DNA of 64,000 bases from an uncultured Bacteroidales bacterium (GTDB lineage Bacteria; Bacteroidota; Bacteroidia; Bacteroidales; Bacteroidaceae): the NCBI GenBank assembly GCA_902779875.1, contig CACZCX010000017.1, forward strand, positions 1 to 64,000, in the 5' to 3' direction. Below are positions 6,281 through 16,032 of this stretch, in pieces. A program made the position numbers and the translations under genes. Each line of letters starts with the position of its first letter. The stretch's first letter is position 1. Below the pieces are notes generated by a model. That model did no database searches. It had not been told where the DNA came from and saw nothing but the letters and a program-made list of their open reading frames with translations.

Positions 6281-8725
6281 TTATTCGGCTTTTATCACTT
6301 CGGCAGGATTCTCGCTCGATGTACGGAGCACGCGATTGCCTACGGTCACCACGATCAGAAGCGCCATGCAGGCCAGCACCGCAAGGTAAACCCACCACGC
6401 CAAGGTCTGCTGTTTGGCAAACTGCTGCAGCCACAGATGCACCGCTACGGTCGCCAGGGGGAACGCCACCACCGATGCCGCCACCACCGCAATCACATAC
6501 TCACGGTACAGGATACGCACTATATCCCTCACCTTGGCGCCGTGAGCCTTGCGGATGGCAATCTCGCGCCGCCGCTCCTGGCACGACAGCGTAATGACCA
6601 TGTAAATGCCGGAGATCACAATAATCATACACATTATCACCGCCGCGATCATATACCGCAGGAGCGTATCGGACGACCCCATGTAATCATCCATCCAGTC
6701 ATCCATATAAATCGTTCTCACCTCCGACGGAGCATCGGCCAGAATACCCTCCAGTGCCTCCGAGAAGGCTTTCCGCATGCCCGGCGCGTACTTCACGACC
6801 ACAGCGAACCTCCTGAGCTGGTTGTCCAGTCCATTCCACCTGTTCGTCTTGCTGAACACAATCGGAACGGGGTCTGCAAGCGGTCCGTTAAGATAAAAGT
6901 CCGATACCACCGCAACCACTCTCTTGGTCGGATTCATCGGATACTGGCCATCGTAAACCGTCTTACCAACGGGGTCTTGGAGCGCGAGGGCCTTGCAGAC
7001 GGTCTCTGTCAGCACTATCTCATCGGTCTTAAGTTCATCGGTTAGACTGCCTTCGAGCACCGTGACGCCCAGTCCCTGATCCCTGATATCCAGGAACGGG
7101 ATCTCCGTCACCCTCAGCGTAAGCGTGTCGTTCGGATATAGGGCCGATACCTCGTATGACAGTTTGGGGTTGTTCGTTGATACCAGCGCCACATCCGACA
7201 GCCCGGCATACTCCACCATAGGCAGGGCGTTCAGCTCATTCAGCGCTCTGCTCAGGAACTCCTTACGGCTGAGCGTGATATCCTGCCTGAGGGTCTCCAT
7301 ATCCCACCCTGTGGTATCGTTGCCCATGGTTTTGCGCAAAAAGACATCCTGATCGCTGAGCATCTCCAGGCTGACCGTGTCATGAACGCGGAATCCCCAG
7401 TTCTGATTGCTCACGAAATGGAGCTGGCGCAGGATCATGACGGTAAACAGCAGGCAGAACATGCTCACGCTGAGCTGCACCGCCAGTCCGCCTATACGGA
7501 ACCGCTGGCTACGCTGTACGCTCCTGGTCATGACGGAGTTCAGCGATCCCTTCATGACCGATGCCATCACGACGGTGCCCGCCAGGACCGATATCACAAA
7601 GACCGATGCCATCACGACCACACATCCCCACACTATACGTCGGGACATGCCGCCGATGACCGCATACTCGGAGAACGGGTCCCTGATCCATATCACGAAA
7701 ATGAGCGACAGTATCAGCGAGAGCAGGAACAGCACGCCCAGCTCGGTCGCCAGCATCACTATCAGGCCGCGGAACGATGAGCCGCACGAACGGCGCAGTC
7801 CCATCTCTTTCTTACGGCCCGATACGCGCGCCACCGTCATGGTTACGCAGTTGGTCACGGCGCAGAGCATGAGCAAGAGGCTGGCCAGGGTAAAGACACG
7901 GATGTTGCGGATGTCCATCGGCCCTTTCACCATGGCCTCATGGAGCGTACTGACATTCTTTAATTTGGTGTATTCATCTTCAAGGTCGCGGACAAGTTCA
8001 TCACGCAGGTCGGTGACATCGGTCCCGGGTCTTACCTTTATGAATACCGCAGGGCCGGAGTAGTCAAACGGGCCAAAGAATGGCATGGATCTCTTGGGAC
8101 CGTTTGTGCGGTAGAGCATGTCGGCGCTCGTGTTGACGACTGATTTGAGGAACGAGTGGTTCAGGTCTTTGTACACGGCGCAGACCTGGAATCCCAATTC
8201 CGTATCCTCGCTGCCCCAGTATATCGTGCCGGTCAGTTTTTTCATGTCACCGCACGTCAGGACACGGCCTATGGGGTTGGCACTACCGAACGTTTTCTGT
8301 GCGCCTGATTCCGATATCGCCACGGGGACTTTACCGTAATTTACCTCATTGGCCCTGTCCAGATCACCTTTGACCTCGGTTATCCGGAACATGCGCATGA
8401 AATTGTCGTCGCATACCATGTTGTTGTAGGACAGCGAGTAAAGGCGGGCGACGGTCTCTATCCTGGGGTTGCGGAGCATCTTGTTCACCGCCTCCTCGGA
8501 GTACGGGGAGAATCCGTTCATCTGGAATGCGCCCTCCACACAGTATATCCTCTCCCAGTCCTGATACTGCTTGTCATAGCTGTTTTCAAACCAGTACCAG
8601 TAGGCGGAGAGTGAGAGCGCGATAAAGCCCAGGGCCAGGCCCAGCATGCAGATCACGTTCTGGAGTGCGTATTTGCGGATGTTCCGCAGCGCCGTTTTCA
8701 AATAGTGCAGGATCATAGAAGGCAA
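6281..8725 (-). CDS. FtsX/MacB-type ABC transporter permease
   Basis: An 814-residue protein with the duplicated layout of Bacteroidetes MacB/FtsX permeases: an N-terminal membrane segment (about 20-42), a periplasmic domain (about 45-275), three membrane helices (about 280-390), a second anchor (about 415-440), a second periplasmic domain (about 445-680) and three closing helices (about 690-800). The segment RRREIAIRKAHGAKVRDIVR before the last helices is the conserved FtsX coupling region. Such proteins work with an ABC ATPase in mechanotransmission or export of lipoproteins or peptides. No ATPase gene is adjacent, so the partner must be encoded elsewhere. The gene is flanked on both sides by family 2 palindromes. 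Confidence 0.88.
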   Translation of the reverse strand: MPSMILHYLKTALRNIRKYALQNVICMLGLALGFIALSLSAYWYWFENSYDKQYQDWERIYCVEGAFQMNGFSPYSEEAVNKMLRNPRIETVARLYSLSYNNMVCDDNFMRMFRITEVKGDLDRANEVNYGKVPVAISESGAQKTFGSANPIGRVLTCGDMKKLTGTIYWGSEDTELGFQVCAVYKDLNHSFLKSVVNTSADMLYRTNGPKRSMPFFGPFDYSGPAVFIKVRPGTDVTDLRDELVRDLEDEYTKLKNVSTLHEAMVKGPMDIRNIRVFTLASLLLMLCAVTNCVTMTVARVSGRKKEMGLRRSCGSSFRGLIVMLATELGVLFLLSLILSLIFVIWIRDPFSEYAVIGGMSRRIVWGCVVVMASVFVISVLAGTVVMASVMKGSLNSVMTRSVQRSQRFRIGGLAVQLSVSMFCLLFTVMILRQLHFVSNQNWGFRVHDTVSLEMLSDQDVFLRKTMGNDTTGWDMETLRQDITLSRKEFLSRALNELNALPMVEYAGLSDVALVSTNNPKLSYEVSALYPNDTLTLRVTEIPFLDIRDQGLGVTVLEGSLTDELKTDEIVLTETVCKALALQDPVGKTVYDGQYPMNPTKRVVAVVSDFYLNGPLADPVPIVFSKTNRWNGLDNQLRRFAVVVKYAPGMRKAFSEALEGILADAPSEVRTIYMDDWMDDYMGSSDTLLRYMIAAVIMCMIIVISGIYMVITLSCQERRREIAIRKAHGAKVRDIVRILYREYVIAVVAASVVAFPLATVAVHLWLQQFAKQQTLAWWVYLAVLACMALLIVVTVGNRVLRTSSENPAEVIKAE

Positions 8726-8822
8726 GTCTGATTGTCACCTCAAAGTTATCACCCCTTCGCCCAATTCTCCGAGCCCCATCCCCAAAAACTGCAGAATCAC
8801 CCCAAAAACGTCCAAAAATTTT

Positions 8823-8891
8823 ACATTAGGAACCGTCCCTAATGTGTTAGTTTTGCGGGAAAACTGCAACATTAGGGACGGTTCCTAATGT
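8823..8891. repeat. Repeat family 2, copy 2
   Basis: The arms ACATTAGGAACCGTC... (8823-8845) and their exact reverse complement (8869-8891) enclose a second stem, AGTTTT-GCGGG-AAAACT. Each arm is itself nearly palindromic (ACATTAGG...CCTAATGT), giving a nested cruciform. It is almost identical to copy 3 at 10395-10463, and the pair brackets the 8900-10315 operon. Confidence 0.9.
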
Positions 8892-8899
8892 TGCAGTTT

Positions 8900-9607
8900 T
8901 TATGGAGCAACCAACCATTCCGGTTTGGAAAGCTCACTGTATATCCAGGTGGTATATGGGTTGTCAAATCCTCTATACCAGCTATATTCATCGGTTTCTC
9001 TCAGGATTGCCTTAATGCTATGCAGATATGTATTTCCTTTAGTTATGTACAAATAGAATTCTCCTCTAACTCCATCTAAGCCATCTTTCCATGTAGAATC
9101 ACTTTTTTCTGTAATTACGAACACACTGTCCGAACCAAGATCCATGCGGTAATCATCCTTATCCAGCACGAATCCCTCAACATTTACCTTCCAGGTATTT
9201 CCGACTTGCTTAAGCTTAGTCGTAAATGTAAAGTCCTTATAATCAGAGATATTCATGCCATCCCCGTGATAAGAAGCTATCCATGAGTCATCGGCCTGTT
9301 TCTGTAAAACTACAGGATATTTAGCTTTATGACTTTTAGGAAAATCGGGCGTACCGGTTTGCCATCCATCAAAGTATTCCCATCGGTCATCGGAAATCTT
9401 ATTCAACTCAACATAACTGTATGAAAATGGTTCTCCGTCATTAATGATATACTCAACCCAGTGTACTATCATTCCTACGGTAAAGTCAGTTAATTCACAC
9501 AACTCATATTTCAAGGATTCCTCAAATATCTTTGGTCCGTTAGGCATGTTTACCTCACATGAAGCCATAAGGGATATCGCTATAAGGGCAATTGCTAATC
9601 TTTTCAT
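8900..9607 (-). CDS. Putative lipoprotein of unknown function
   Basis: 235 residues. The N-terminus MKRLAIALIAISLMASC is a lipoprotein signal with Cys17 as lipidation site. The mature protein is acidic and rich in Trp, Tyr and Asp, with alternating strand-like segments (FTFTTKLKQVGNTWKVNVEGF), suggesting an all-beta fold. I do not recognise the family. The start lies 6 bases after the stop of the barrel gene upstream, so the two are very likely co-transcribed. The stop codon lies beside the repeat copy 2. Base composition is more AT-rich than the flanking uvrA and permease genes, in line with a transferred cassette. Confidence 0.7.
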   Translation of the reverse strand: MKRLAIALIAISLMASCEVNMPNGPKIFEESLKYELCELTDFTVGMIVHWVEYIINDGEPFSYSYVELNKISDDRWEYFDGWQTGTPDFPKSHKAKYPVVLQKQADDSWIASYHGDGMNISDYKDFTFTTKLKQVGNTWKVNVEGFVLDKDDYRMDLGSDSVFVITEKSDSTWKDGLDGVRGEFYLYITKGNTYLHSIKAILRETDEYSWYRGFDNPYTTWIYSELSKPEWLVAP

Positions 9608-9613
9608 AGAACA

Positions 9614-10315
9614 TCAGAATTTAAATTCAACACCTAACCTGCTTCCGTACCCCCAGTATCTGGAACCAAAGCCGAACTCATAAAAATATCTTTTGAATCT
9701 TGCTCCCAGAACTACAACCTCCAATTGTCCTGAAATGCTGTTCTTTCCTTTATCTAACAAATAATCATTATGGGAGCCAAAAATATCCAATCCTGCGATA
9801 TTTGAATCAGACCTGTTAAAATGGACACCCAACCCATAACCGATTTTTGAATAGAGTGTAAATCTATCGGTGTTCTTGTAATTGATCTTGACCGATGGAA
9901 TAAGATAAAAGGAATTGGAAGTGACATTCTCTGCATCCATCCAATCTGAATTCCAGGAATTATATACAGTTCCCCACATACATACCCAAGTCAATCCCGC
10001 CGACAGATCCAGGAACTTTAATACTCGATAGTCTATATCGGCCGATAATGGAGGAATTGAGTATAATGATCCTCTATAACTGCCATATCGTTCAGACAGC
10101 GAAACAGTATAATCCCGATAATACAGTAGCGACTCTTCAAGCCCCCTGTCATAACTATTATCGATATAATTAGTTACACTCCATGAAACACCGGCTCTCC
10201 AGCTAAGTCTGGATTTGTCAAAAACCTTGGCTGTTACAGCAGTACAGCAAAAAAGCAAAAAAAACGCAAGCAAGGACGTTCTTTTAATGCAAACACTTTG
10301 GAAAAGAAATCTCAT
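9614..10315 (-). CDS. Putative outer-membrane beta-barrel protein
   Basis: 233 residues from ATG 10315. The frame stays open upstream to 10444, but that part lies in repeat copy 3; the chosen start gives a proper signal peptide (SLLAFFLLFCCTAVTA, cleavage about residue 30). The rest is a succession of amphipathic strands with aromatic girdles (FYLIPSVKINYKNTDRFTLY, EFGFGSRYWGYGSRL) and it ends in Phe (GVEFKF), as outer-membrane barrels do. About 8-10 strands are likely. It leads an operon with the lipoprotein gene 6 bases downstream. The substrate is unknown. Confidence 0.7.
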   Translation of the reverse strand: MRFLFQSVCIKRTSLLAFFLLFCCTAVTAKVFDKSRLSWRAGVSWSVTNYIDNSYDRGLEESLLYYRDYTVSLSERYGSYRGSLYSIPPLSADIDYRVLKFLDLSAGLTWVCMWGTVYNSWNSDWMDAENVTSNSFYLIPSVKINYKNTDRFTLYSKIGYGLGVHFNRSDSNIAGLDIFGSHNDYLLDKGKNSISGQLEVVVLGARFKRYFYEFGFGSRYWGYGSRLGVEFKF

Positions 10316-10394
10316 AACAATTACAGTAATTCTGATAGTTCTGTAAAAGTATGCTATTTCGGTTAAAGAATCAACAGTTTTCCCCAAAACTGCA

Positions 10395-10463
10395 ACATTA
10401 GGAACCGTCCCTAATGTGTTAGTTTTGCGGGAAAACTGCAACATTAGGGACGGTTCCTAATGT
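10395..10463. repeat. Repeat family 2, copy 3
   Basis: The arms 10395-10417 and 10441-10463 are perfect 23-base reverse complements, with the same inner AGTTTT-GCGGG-AAAACT stem as copy 2. It ends one base before the uvrA stop codon complement, so the hairpin may also terminate uvrA transcription. Confidence 0.9.
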
Positions 10464-10464
10464 G

Positions 10465-12036
10465 TTAGTTTCGGGAAAGTTCTTCGGCTAGGAAGCGGGA
10501 GGTGTAGCCTTTGCCGGAGGCGGCTACCTGCTCGGGGGTGCCCTGGGCAACGAGCATGCCGCCGCCGCGACCGCCCTCGGGGCCGATATCGATTATCCAG
10601 TCGGCCTGCTTGATTACGTCGAGGTTATGCTCAATCACGATCACGGTGTTGCCCTTCTCGACCAGGCGGTTGAGCACGCCCATGAGCACGCGTATATCCT
10701 CAAAATGCAGTCCTGTGGTAGGCTCGTCAAGGATGTAGAGCGTATGGCCGGTGTCACGTTTGGCAAGCTCGGTGGCCAGCTTGACACGCTGGCTCTCACC
10801 GCCCGATATGGTAGTTGAGGGCTGGCCCAATTTCAAATATCCAAGGCCCACATCCTGAAGCACCTTGATCTTATTAAGGATGGTGGGGACGTTCTCAAAG
10901 AACTCCACCGCCATGTTGATAGTCATATCCAGCACATCGGCAATGGACTTGCCCTTATAGCGGACCTCGAGCGTCTCGCGGTTGTAACGCTTGCCACGGC
11001 ACACCTCGCAGGGCACCATGACATCGGGCAGGAAATTCATCTCGATGGTCTTGTAGCCGTTTCCGCCGCACGCCTCGCATCGGCCTCCGCTCACGTTGAA
11101 CGAGAACCGGCCCGGCTTGTAAGCACGGATTTTGGACTCCGGCAGCTCCACGAAAAGCTGGCGTATATCGCTGAACACGCCGGTATAAGTGGCGGGGTTG
11201 GAACGCGGCGAGCGCCCTATCGGCGACTGGTCCACATCGACGATCTTGTCGATAAACTCCACGCCCTCAATGGAATCATACGCGAGCGGCTCCTTTAATG
11301 ACCGATAAAACCGCTGCGAGAGTATAGGCTGCAGCGTCTCGTTGACCAGCGTGGACTTGCCGCTGCCCGATACACCCGTCACGCAGATGAGCTTGCCGAG
11401 CGGAAACTCCACGTCGATGCCCTTGAGGTTATTGCCCCGGCAGCCACGCAGCACGATGCTCTTTCCGTTACCCTCACGACGCTCGGAGAGCACGCCCTCA
11501 TAGGTGTCGAGTTTGCCGTTCAGATAGCCGGCGGTGAGCGTATCGGTACTCAGGAGCTCAGGTACGGTGCCCTGGAACACCACCTCACCACCCTTGCGGC
11601 CGGCACGCGGTCCCAGGTCGATGACCCAGTCGGCAGAGAGCATCATATCACGGTCATGCTCCACCACAAGCACGGTGTTGCCGCCGTCACGAAGCTCTTT
11701 CAGTGACTCGATCAGACGTACGTTATCCCTCTGATGGAGTCCGATGCTCGGTTCGTCAAGTATGTAAAGCACGTTGACCAGCTTGGAGCCTATCTGCGTA
11801 GCCAGACGTATGCGCTGCTCCTCACCGCCCGACAGCGACTCGGCGGGACGGTTGAGCGAGAGGTAATCCAGACCCACCTCAAGCATGAACTTGAGCCTGG
11901 TACGTATCTCCTTGAGTATCTCGTTGGCGATGGTACGCTGGCGCTCGCTCAGACGCGGCTCCACGTTACAGGTCCAGTCATAGAGGTCCTGAATATCCAT
12001 CGATGCCAGCTCGTCACGGCGAACTGGTCGGCCCAT
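10465..12036 (-). pseudogene. uvrA: Excinuclease ABC subunit A, C-terminal part after a frameshifting deletion
   Basis: About 520 residues in the frame that follows the N-terminal piece. It carries the ABC signature of the first ATPase half ([14 protein letters not shown]), the Walker B region ([16 protein letters not shown]), the second Walker A ([11 protein letters not shown]), the second zinc finger (CEACGGNGY ... CEVCRGKRY), the second signature ([16 protein letters not shown]) and a second Walker B ([14 protein letters not shown]). All are intact, so the reading frame is otherwise healthy. Authentic homology begins at [13 protein letters not shown] (about base 12012); the 8 residues before it are frameshifted sequence of the upstream part. 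In an intact gene this is the DNA-damage sensor of nucleotide excision repair, working with UvrB (encoded at 19006). Confidence 0.85.
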
Positions 12037-13256
12037 TTCTGCTCGGCGGCGCTCAGGTCAGTCTGCTGCTGCAGCGAGCGTACGTACTTGACCACGCCCT
12101 CATACTCCATGAACACGGCATCGGCCTCACTGTTTATGCCGGTTATCTGCACCTTGATGCGGTCATCACTGCCGTTGAGCAGCTCATCGACCACGTCATT
12201 GGTCATATCGGCAATAGGGGTATCGAGAGTATAGTCGTATTTATTGAGCAGAGCGGTTATCTGCCTGAATATAAGTGTGTTCTTGAACGGCCCCAGAGGG
12301 GCGATGGCACCCTTGCGCACTGAGAGTGTGCGGTCCGGCAGCACCTTGTCCTCATCGACGGCCGATATATATCCCAGGCCCTTGCACTTGGGGCAGAATC
12401 CCTGCGGGGAGTTGAACGAGAAGTTATGCGGCGCGGGGTCGCGGTACGAGATGCCGGTCTCGGGGCACATAAGGCGCTTGCTGTAATGACGCAGCACGCC
12501 GGGCTCGGGGCGTCCGGGTATGGTCTCCTCTGGCATGGAGAGTATCATCATGATGCCCTCACCCTGCTTCATGGCCAGCGCCACGCTCTCGGTCAGACGG
12601 TGACGGTATTTCTCATTGACCACGAGTTTCTCAATCACCACCTCGATGTCATGGTTGCGGTAACGGTCCAGCTTCATGCCGGGTTTGACCTCACGCAGCT
12701 CGCCGTCCACGCGCACGTTTATGTAACCCTTGCGGCGTATGCTCTCGAACAGCTCCTTGTAGTGTCCCTTACGGTTACGTACCAGCGGCGCCAGCACGTA
12801 TATCTTCTGACCCTCGTAGTCGTTGATTATCAGGTTGATTATCTGCTCCTCGGTGAACTTGACCATCTTCTGGCCCGATAAATACGAGTAAGCCTCGCCG
12901 GCGCGTGCAAAAAGCAGACGCAGGTAGTCATAGACCTCGGTCACGGTGCCCACGGTGGAGCGCGGGTTGCGGTTGGTGGTTTTCTGTTCGATCGATATAA
13001 CCGGGCTGAGTCCTGTTATGCGGTCCACGTCGGGACGCTCCAGGTTACCCAGGAAATTACGCGCATAGGCCGAGAAGGTCTCTATATAGCGGCGCTGGCC
13101 CTCTGCATAGATGGTATCGAAAGCGAGCGACGACTTGCCGCTGCCACTCAGGCCGGTCACTACGGTGAGTGACTTGTGAGGTATCTCTACATCTATGTTT
13201 TTCAGGTTGTTAGACCTGGCTCCGGTTACTATGATCTTTGATTTGTCCATCAGCAC
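11949..13256 (-). pseudogene. uvrA: Excinuclease ABC subunit A, N-terminal part, broken by deletion and frameshift
   Basis: Starts MLMDKSKIIVTGARSNNLKN (alternative ATG 13250) and carries Walker A (TGLSGSGKSSLAFDT), the Q-loop region, the UvrB-binding domain and the first half of zinc finger 1 (FCPKCKGLGY). Homology holds to EQKWADQF (bases 12021-12026), after which the frame yields unrelated residues. In related UvrA proteins about 28-30 residues, including the second CxxC pair (CPxCxGxRL), separate this point from ELAxMDI. Here they are missing and the frame is shifted, so roughly 83-88 bases have been lost between 12012 and 12021. This is either a real mutation or an assembly error. The gene follows the T9SS type B gene by 19 bases. 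Confidence 0.85.
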
Positions 13257-13275
13257 AATGAATCTGCTCAGTTAA

Positions 13276-14052
13276 TCAGTTTCCCACTCCCAATCCCTTG
13301 AGTACGTTGATATCGGACCTCTTCTCATAGGTCTCGCCTCCCGCGCCGGTTGCCTGCACGTTGATGAAATAGACTCCGTCATTCACCACGCTTCCGTTAA
13401 AGGTGCCGTCCCAAATCTCAAAGAGGTATCCCTCGTTCTCGGGCTCGGCATCGGCCGGCAGGACCTGGTCCATAGGGCCCGATATGGTCTTGATGGTCTG
13501 GCCCCAGCGGTTGTATATGGCTATCTTGATGCTCACGATGGAGCGGGTGTATATCCTGTACACGTCATTGATGCCGTCACCATTGGGCGAGAAGGCATTG
13601 TACAGACGTATCTCGGAGGCTATGATGGAGAATGTCATGGGCTGGACATCGGCCCCGGGTATGGTCTCGAGCGAGTCTTTTTCCCTGTAGGACCAGGCGA
13701 ACTCCACCTTGAAGCTGCCGTTGTCGCTCATACGGTACTCGGTGACCGCCTCCTGACGCTTGAGGTAGCTCTCCTCACGACCCTGGTCATCGGTATGGGT
13801 CACTGTCCACTGCGGGAACATGACATAATCCTTGCCGTCATCGGTCTTGAGCGAGGATACGAATATGACCCTCAGAGGGGCGCTGAGCGTGGTTGGGGCC
13901 GATTCGCCCGGACCTAGGACGGTGGAATCGCCCGATACGGATATCAGTATCAGCTTGACATCGGCCTGAGGCTCACCTGCAACGGCGGTAAGACAGGACA
14001 GGACCGCCATTACGGCAGTCAGTACAACACCATTAAAGACGCTCTTTTTCAT
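13276..14052 (-). CDS. T9SS type B (CHU_C, gliding-motility-associated) surface protein
   Basis: 258 residues from ATG 14052, the start that gives a signal peptide (GVVLTAVMAVLSCLTAVAG) and lies just downstream of a canonical promoter. The C-terminal ~90 residues begin with NAFSPNGDGINDVYRIY and continue IAIYNRWGQTI ... EIWDGTFNGSVVNDGVYFINV, the hallmark of the CHU_C/type B sorting domain recognised by the type IX secretion system. The N-terminal 150 residues look like a PKD/Ig-type beta domain. It is read divergently from the LysM-PorT operon and in the same direction as uvrA, 19 bases upstream of it. Confidence 0.85.
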   Translation of the reverse strand: MKKSVFNGVVLTAVMAVLSCLTAVAGEPQADVKLILISVSGDSTVLGPGESAPTTLSAPLRVIFVSSLKTDDGKDYVMFPQWTVTHTDDQGREESYLKRQEAVTEYRMSDNGSFKVEFAWSYREKDSLETIPGADVQPMTFSIIASEIRLYNAFSPNGDGINDVYRIYTRSIVSIKIAIYNRWGQTIKTISGPMDQVLPADAEPENEGYLFEIWDGTFNGSVVNDGVYFINVQATGAGGETYEKRSDINVLKGLGVGN

Positions 14053-14071
14053 ATAGCTCCGTTTCAAATCG

Positions 14072-14102
14072 CAAAAGTACTCAAAATAATCTTCCCTGCA
14101 AA
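14072..14102 (-). promoter_or_regulatory. Canonical Bacteroidetes promoter for the type B protein (and uvrA)
   Basis: On the minus strand TTTG (14099-14102) is followed after exactly 19 bases by TACTTTTG (14072-14079), matching TTTG-N19-TAnnTTTG. The ATG at 14052 is 19 bases beyond the -7 box. Confidence 0.75.
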
Positions 14103-14211
14103 GCAGGGAGAGTTTCACGCCGGCAGTTTTGAACTTTGCCAGTTATGATAATATAATAAACGTAGATTTGAGGCTTTTTTGTATTTTTGCCCCACTGAAA
14201 GATATTTAGAG

Positions 14212-16032
14212 ATGAGAATTCTAGGCAAGACCTTTACTACAGCACTGCTAGCCCTCCTATTCTGCGCTCAGGCAGGGGCCCAGGAATATTTCATGCATAC
14301 GGTGACCCAGGGACAGGGTCTCTATTCGATATCCCGCACATACGGTGTCTCCGAGGAGGAGATCATAAAGCTCAACCCCGGCAGCGAGAAGGTGATCCGC
14401 GCCGGCCAGCAGCTGCGCATACCCAACAAGGCAATGGTGAGCGAAGGACGCTTCCACACCATACAGAAAGGCGAGACGCTGTTCCGTCTGTCGGTGCAGT
14501 ACCGCATATCGGTCAAGGAGTTGTGTGACGCCAACCCGGGACTCTCAGCCGATAACTTCAAGGTGGGTCAGGTCATAACCATACCCGCCCCGACCGATGC
14601 CGACCCGCTGGCATCGACCCTGAAGAACGCAGGCGTGGAGACCCCGCAGGAGCTGCGTGAGGATGCCCAGACCATACTGACCGATACGGCCCGATACAAG
14701 ACCACCCACGTGGTCAAGAAACGTGAGACCATATTCCGCATATGCCGCACCTATGACATAAGCCAGACCGAGTTCCTGGAGGCCAACCCCCAGTACCGTT
14801 ACACCAAGCTCAAGCAGGGTGCAGTAGTGAACATTCCGTTCTCCAGGCAGGAGCTTGAGCACCGCAGGAAAGATATGGAGCGCGCCAAGACCCGCATTGA
14901 GTCCATCCCCGATGACGTACTGTTCTCCATGAATGAGGACAAGTCACGCGATATAGACGGCACCATCACGGCCGCCGTCCTGCTCCCCTTCTCGCTCGAT
15001 GACTCCACATCGGTCGAGCAGCGCCGTATGGTGGAGTTCTACCAGGGTATCCTGCTGGCGCTCGACAAGCTCAAGAGGGAGAACGTATCGGTCAACCTCA
15101 AGGTGTTCGACTCCAAGGGTGAGGACTCATCGATCGAGCCTCTGCTGGCTAGCGGTGAGCTGGATGACGTGGATATTGTGTTCGGCCCCAAGTGCGAGAG
15201 TCACACATCGGCCGCCACCCGCTGGTCAACCGAGCATAAGATACCGCTGGTTCTGCTCTCGCTGACCAACAACGCCGATGACGTGTTCAACAACCCCTAC
15301 GTGTTCCAGATCAAGACCCCGCAGTCTTACTACTATCAGGAGATCTACAACCACTTCCTGGAGATGTTCCCCAACCCCAACGTGATACTTCTCGATGCCG
15401 ATGACATGAAACGCGAGGAGTTCATAGAGGGCCTCAAGACCGTCATGAACGACCGTGACATACCCTACACCACCGTCATGGTCGATACCGCCTACCAGGA
15501 GATGATGAACGCGCTCGACCCCACACGCAAGAACATATTCATTATAAACACCCCCAACAGCGCACCTCTCATCACCATGCTCCCGGTGCTCCAGCTCATT
15601 ACACGCACCAAGGCACCCGAGATCGAGACCTGCCTGTTCGGTTATCCCGACTATCAGGTCTATGCCATCGGCCATCTGGAGGAGCTCTACGAGGTCGATA
15701 CCTGGTTCTACAGCTGGTTCTACACCAACAACATGCTGCCCGAGGCTGTGGAGTTCAACTCCGCTTTCCGCCGCGGATTCAGCCGTCAGATGATGCAGAG
15801 CTATCCCAGTTACGCATCATACGGATATGACACCGGCTACTATTTCCTCAAGGGCCTGGCCACATTCGGACGTGACTTTGAGGACCACCTGGACGAGATC
15901 AAGACAGAGCCCGTGCAGATGGGATTCAAGTTCGAGCGCGTGAACAACTGGGGTGGATTCATTAACCGTAAGGTATTCTTTGTACATTTCTCCAACAACT
16001 ACAAGGTGGAGAAGATTGATTTTGACAAATGA
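14212..16032 (+). CDS. LysM-repeat protein with type 1 periplasmic-binding-like domain
   Basis: 606 residues from ATG 14212, which starts the signal peptide (TFTTALLALLFCAQAGA). Three LysM motifs follow: HTVTQGQGLYSISRTYGVS (about 27-70), HTIQKGETLFRLSVQYRIS (about 80-125) and HVVKKRETIFRICRTYDIS (about 165-210). They should bind peptidoglycan glycan strands. From about 245 to the end comes a two-lobed domain like ABC-type amino-acid receptor proteins (FYQGILLALDKLK, VFGPKCESHTSAATRW, IPLVLLSLTNNADDV). The architecture suggests a periplasmic protein tethered to the cell wall. The gene overlaps the next (PorT-like barrel) by 4 bases (ATGA), so the two are co-translated. A TATTTTTG -7 box lies at 14182-14189. 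Confidence 0.85.
   Translation: MRILGKTFTTALLALLFCAQAGAQEYFMHTVTQGQGLYSISRTYGVSEEEIIKLNPGSEKVIRAGQQLRIPNKAMVSEGRFHTIQKGETLFRLSVQYRISVKELCDANPGLSADNFKVGQVITIPAPTDADPLASTLKNAGVETPQELREDAQTILTDTARYKTTHVVKKRETIFRICRTYDISQTEFLEANPQYRYTKLKQGAVVNIPFSRQELEHRRKDMERAKTRIESIPDDVLFSMNEDKSRDIDGTITAAVLLPFSLDDSTSVEQRRMVEFYQGILLALDKLKRENVSVNLKVFDSKGEDSSIEPLLASGELDDVDIVFGPKCESHTSAATRWSTEHKIPLVLLSLTNNADDVFNNPYVFQIKTPQSYYYQEIYNHFLEMFPNPNVILLDADDMKREEFIEGLKTVMNDRDIPYTTVMVDTAYQEMMNALDPTRKNIFIINTPNSAPLITMLPVLQLITRTKAPEIETCLFGYPDYQVYAIGHLEELYEVDTWFYSWFYTNNMLPEAVEFNSAFRRGFSRQMMQSYPSYASYGYDTGYYFLKGLATFGRDFEDHLDEIKTEPVQMGFKFERVNNWGGFINRKVFFVHFSNNYKVEKIDFDK

Noticed and set aside
6281..8725. Complete ABC exporter operon
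   Set aside because: No ATPase or membrane-fusion gene is adjacent to the FtsX-type permease; only the permease can be called.
10316..10444. Upstream extension of the barrel gene into the repeat
   Set aside because: The extra 43 codons derive from repeat copy 3; the signal peptide begins at ATG 10315.
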